Shown: piece by piece, positions 62,374 through 64,000 of the stretch
Numbering within the stretch: position 1 is the first letter of the stretch
Layout: every line of letters starts with the position of its first letter
Origin: Nocardioides speluncae
GTDB lineage: Bacteria > Actinomycetota > Actinomycetes > Propionibacteriales > Nocardioidaceae
Assembly (NCBI RefSeq): GCF_003121585.1
Contig: NZ_QEOO01000015.1
Coordinates: 62,001 to 126,000 of the forward strand
Reading direction: 5' to 3'
Length of the DNA: 64,000 bases
The notes under the pieces: model-generated
Database searches by the model: none
What the model saw: the letters and a program-made list of their open reading frames with translations, nothing else
What the model was told of the DNA's origin: nothing
Made by a program: the position numbers and the translations under genes

Positions 62374-62501
62374 CCGGGCACAAATGGCTCGCTCAGACCC
62401 GCCGACCGGGCGCATACGGATCGTCACAACGTGTTGACCGGGCAAAATGGTTCGCCATTTGCGCCCGGTCGACGCCAGACCAGAACCATTTGCGCCCGGT
62501 C
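62372..62501. repeat. Five-unit bidirectional repeat array at a convergent junction
   Basis: Units GACCGGGCACAAATGG (62372), GACCGGGCGCATACGG (62404) and GACCGGGCAAAATGG (62436) are followed by two exact inverted copies CCATTTGCGCCCGGTC (62455, 62486). Distances are 32, 32, 19 and 31 bp. The first unit begins within the stop codon of the membrane protein. The third and fourth units form a hairpin. The array ends 6 bp before the SDR stop. Confidence 0.9.
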
Positions 62502-62506
62502 GGCGG

Positions 62507-63388
62507 TCAGCCTTTGGAGGCGTCGGACTCGGGGACGGCGCGGTGGAAGTAGTGCAGGCCGCGGCGGAAGGTGCGCGGGGCGAGGGTGATGCCGGCCGCG
62601 GTCAGATTGCCGAGCGCGGTGCCGAGGTGGTCCGGCTGGCGCCGGATGGCCTCGGCGATCATGTCGGCCGCCTCGTCGACCGACAGCGACTCGAAGCCGT
62701 CCCAGCCGGTCGGACCGATCATCTCGGTGTCGACCAGCGGCAGGTGCACGATCGTGAACTTCACCCGATCGGCAAGGCACTCGACCGCGGCCACCCGGAG
62801 AAACGCGTCCAGCGCTGCCTTCGAGCCGATGTACGCCGAGAACCGCGGCAGGTCCGACTGGACACCGACCGACGAGCTGGTCAGGACATGACCGGACCTG
62901 CGCTCCCGCATGCCGGGCAGCAGCCGCAGGGTGAGCCCGACCGCGCCTAGGTAGTTGATCCGCAGGGCCCGGTCGTAGTCGTGCAGCCGGTGCTCGGAGC
63001 GGGCGATCGAGCGGCGGATCGAGCGGCCGGCGTTGAGCACCAGTACGTCGGGCGCGCCGTGCTCGGCCAGCACCCGGTCGGCCAGCGCGTTGACACCGTC
63101 CTCCTCTGCGAGGTCAGCCGGCAGCGAGTACGCCGTACCGCCGGCGTCCTCGATCTCCTTGACCACCAGGTCCAGCTCCTCGGCCCGGCGCGCGGTCACC
63201 AGCACCGTCGCACCGGCCCTGCCGAGCCGCAGCGCCAGCGCGCGGCCGATGCCGCTCGACGCGCCGGTCACCAGCGCGGTTTTGCCGCTCACCCGCTGCT
63301 CCAGCGTCGGCGCGAACGGGTTGGGCGCGACGGCGGGTCGGGTCATCGCGTTGATCGCCCGGGTGGTCAGCCGCTTGCGTACGCTCAC
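62507..63388 (-). CDS. Short-chain dehydrogenase/reductase
   Basis: A 293-residue SDR. KTALVTGASSGIGRALAL is the nucleotide-binding TGxxxGIG motif, NAGRSIRRSI the NAG motif, TSSSVGV the catalytic Ser region and YIGSKAALDAF the YxxxK catalytic pair. The C-terminal part contains a hydrophobic segment as in lipid-metabolising SDRs. It overlaps the acyl-CoA synthetase gene by GTGA, so a role in acyl-chain metabolism is likely, but the substrate is unknown. The start is GTG at 63386-63388. Confidence 0.9.
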   Translation of the reverse strand: MSVRKRLTTRAINAMTRPAVAPNPFAPTLEQRVSGKTALVTGASSGIGRALALRLGRAGATVLVTARRAEELDLVVKEIEDAGGTAYSLPADLAEEDGVNALADRVLAEHGAPDVLVLNAGRSIRRSIARSEHRLHDYDRALRINYLGAVGLTLRLLPGMRERRSGHVLTSSSVGVQSDLPRFSAYIGSKAALDAFLRVAAVECLADRVKFTIVHLPLVDTEMIGPTGWDGFESLSVDEAADMIAEAIRRQPDHLGTALGNLTAAGITLAPRTFRRGLHYFHRAVPESDASKG

Positions 63389-64000
63389 GAGCCGAGCTCC
63401 GCGAGCTTGCGCTTGAGCACCTTGCCGGTGGGATTGCGCGGGAGCTCGTCGAGGAAGACGACGTCGCGCGGCACCTTGTAGCGCGCGAGGTTGTCGCGGA
63501 CGTAGTCGCGGACCTCGTCGGCGCTCAGCTCCGCACCTTCGTGGAGTACGACGAACGCCCGCAGCCGCTGCCCGAACTTCTCGTCAGGCGCGCCCATGGT
63601 GGCGACCTCGCGGACCGCGTCGTGGCCGACCAGCAGCTCTTCGACCTCGCCGGGGAAGACGTTCTCGCCGCCGGAGACGATCATGTCGTCGTCGCGGCCG
63701 TCGACGAACAGCCGGCCGTTGATGTCGAAGTGGCCGACGTCGCCGGTCGACATCAGGCCGTCGATCATCTCCTTGCCACCGCCGCCGGTGTAGCCCTCGA
63801 ACTGGAACGAGTTGCCGACGAAGATCCGGCCGGTCCGCCCGGTCGGCAGCTCCGCGCCGTTCTCGTCGAGGATCTTCACGATGGTGCCGAGGACCGGCCG
63901 GCCGACGCAGCCCGGCTCGGCGGCGATGTCGTCGGGCATCGCGACCGTGGCGTAGGCGACCTCGGTGGAGCCGTAGAGGTTGTGGATCACCGGCCCGAAC
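63385..64000 (-). CDS. AMP-binding acyl-CoA synthetase, C-terminal part (partial)
   Basis: The frame runs off the right edge; about 205 residues are visible. YGSTEVAYA is the A5 core motif, STGDVGHFD the A7 motif, VDGRDDDMIVSGGENVFPGEVEE the A8 hinge, and PRNPTGKVLKRKL contains the A10 Lys. It is an ANL-family ligase activating a fatty or other carboxylic acid to acyl-CoA. The stop overlaps the SDR start, so the two are coupled; more genes of the operon may lie beyond the window. Confidence 0.93.
   Translation of the reverse strand, partial: FGPVIHNLYGSTEVAYATVAMPDDIAAEPGCVGRPVLGTIVKILDENGAELPTGRTGRIFVGNSFQFEGYTGGGGKEMIDGLMSTGDVGHFDINGRLFVDGRDDDMIVSGGENVFPGEVEELLVGHDAVREVATMGAPDEKFGQRLRAFVVLHEGAELSADEVRDYVRDNLARYKVPRDVVFLDELPRNPTGKVLKRKLAELGS

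Noticed and set aside
62372..62501. Possible CRISPR or plasmid iteron array
   Set aside because: Same objections: short units, mixed orientation, five copies only, located between convergent 3' ends and with no replication gene near.

Overview
The window is a stretch of high-GC actinobacterial chromosome. Support for this includes mycothiol-type redox genes, GTG and TTG starts, many ATGA/GTGA start-stop overlaps, a bacterial Orn, EttA, a group-2 truncated haemoglobin, several ECF sigma factors and a Pnkp/Hen1 RNA-repair operon. Gene content resembles Propionibacteriales (Nocardioidaceae/Kribbellaceae type), but that placement is inference. Most of the window is ordinary core and housekeeping chromosome; I see no prophage, no transposase and no CRISPR array.

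Layout. 0-3.3 kb: tail of an imine-reductase-like gene, trigger factor, tRNA-Pro and tRNA-Gly, an O-antigen-ligase-like membrane protein. 3.4-5.5 kb: NUDIX hydrolase plus XRE/DUF5919-like regulator, divergent from a chain of three small overlapping ORFs. 5.6-9.1 kb: SpoIIE-type phosphatase, Nei-like glycosylase, RpiB, an esterase. 9.1-13.0 kb: small enzymes and hypothetical proteins, with a broken scramblase-like remnant. 13.0-23.4 kb: MetG, a serpin-like protein, ChrA with a mycothiol-nitroreductase-like protein, PepN, MscS, OsmC, truncated haemoglobin. 23.4-30.8 kb: double-hotdog thioesterase, TetR and MarR regulators with visible operators, MFS transporter, thiolase, YceI, EttA. 30.9-37.9 kb: SigE-type ECF sigma factor with a membrane partner, an SSB, and a PrsW-GTPase-GTPase operon (dynamin-like pair). 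37.9-47.2 kb: PepP, SGNH hydrolase, tRNA-Arg, RidA, Uma2, adenosine deaminase, aldo/keto reductase, DsbA/MauE pair, Orn, tRNA-His, EEP nuclease. 47.2-51.5 kb: ECF sigma/SRPBCC pair, DUF3995-hydrolase fusion, FAD oxidoreductase, tRNA-Lys. 51.6-57.5 kb: an HTH/nucleotidyltransferase pair resembling AbiE-type toxin modules, divergent from hen1-pnkp. 57.5-64 kb: SGNH hydrolase, an XRE antitoxin-like gene with a wrecked Fic toxin gene, acetyltransferase, SigJ-like sigma factor, HEXXH protein, membrane protein, SDR and acyl-CoA synthetase.

The most unusual signal is non-coding. (1) Two convergent gene junctions (28.95 kb and 62.37 kb) are filled by five copies each of a locus-specific 15-18 bp unit, some direct and some inverted, mostly at a pitch of about 31 bp and starting inside the stop codon of the left gene. 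Related duplicated hairpins lie at 20.5 and 51.6 kb, and helically phased TGATCA repeats lie at 10.73 kb. (2) A family of elements at 43.5, 44.0 and 48.2 kb, with a short relative at 3.4 kb, has a conserved core of about 73 bp enclosed by long inverted-repeat arms that differ at every locus, as if a mobile core had entered the loop of terminator hairpins. (3) A second family with a 78-bp core occurs at 9.8 and 53.3 kb. These, together with the nucleotidyltransferase module beside the RNA-repair operon, are the best candidates for something not yet described.
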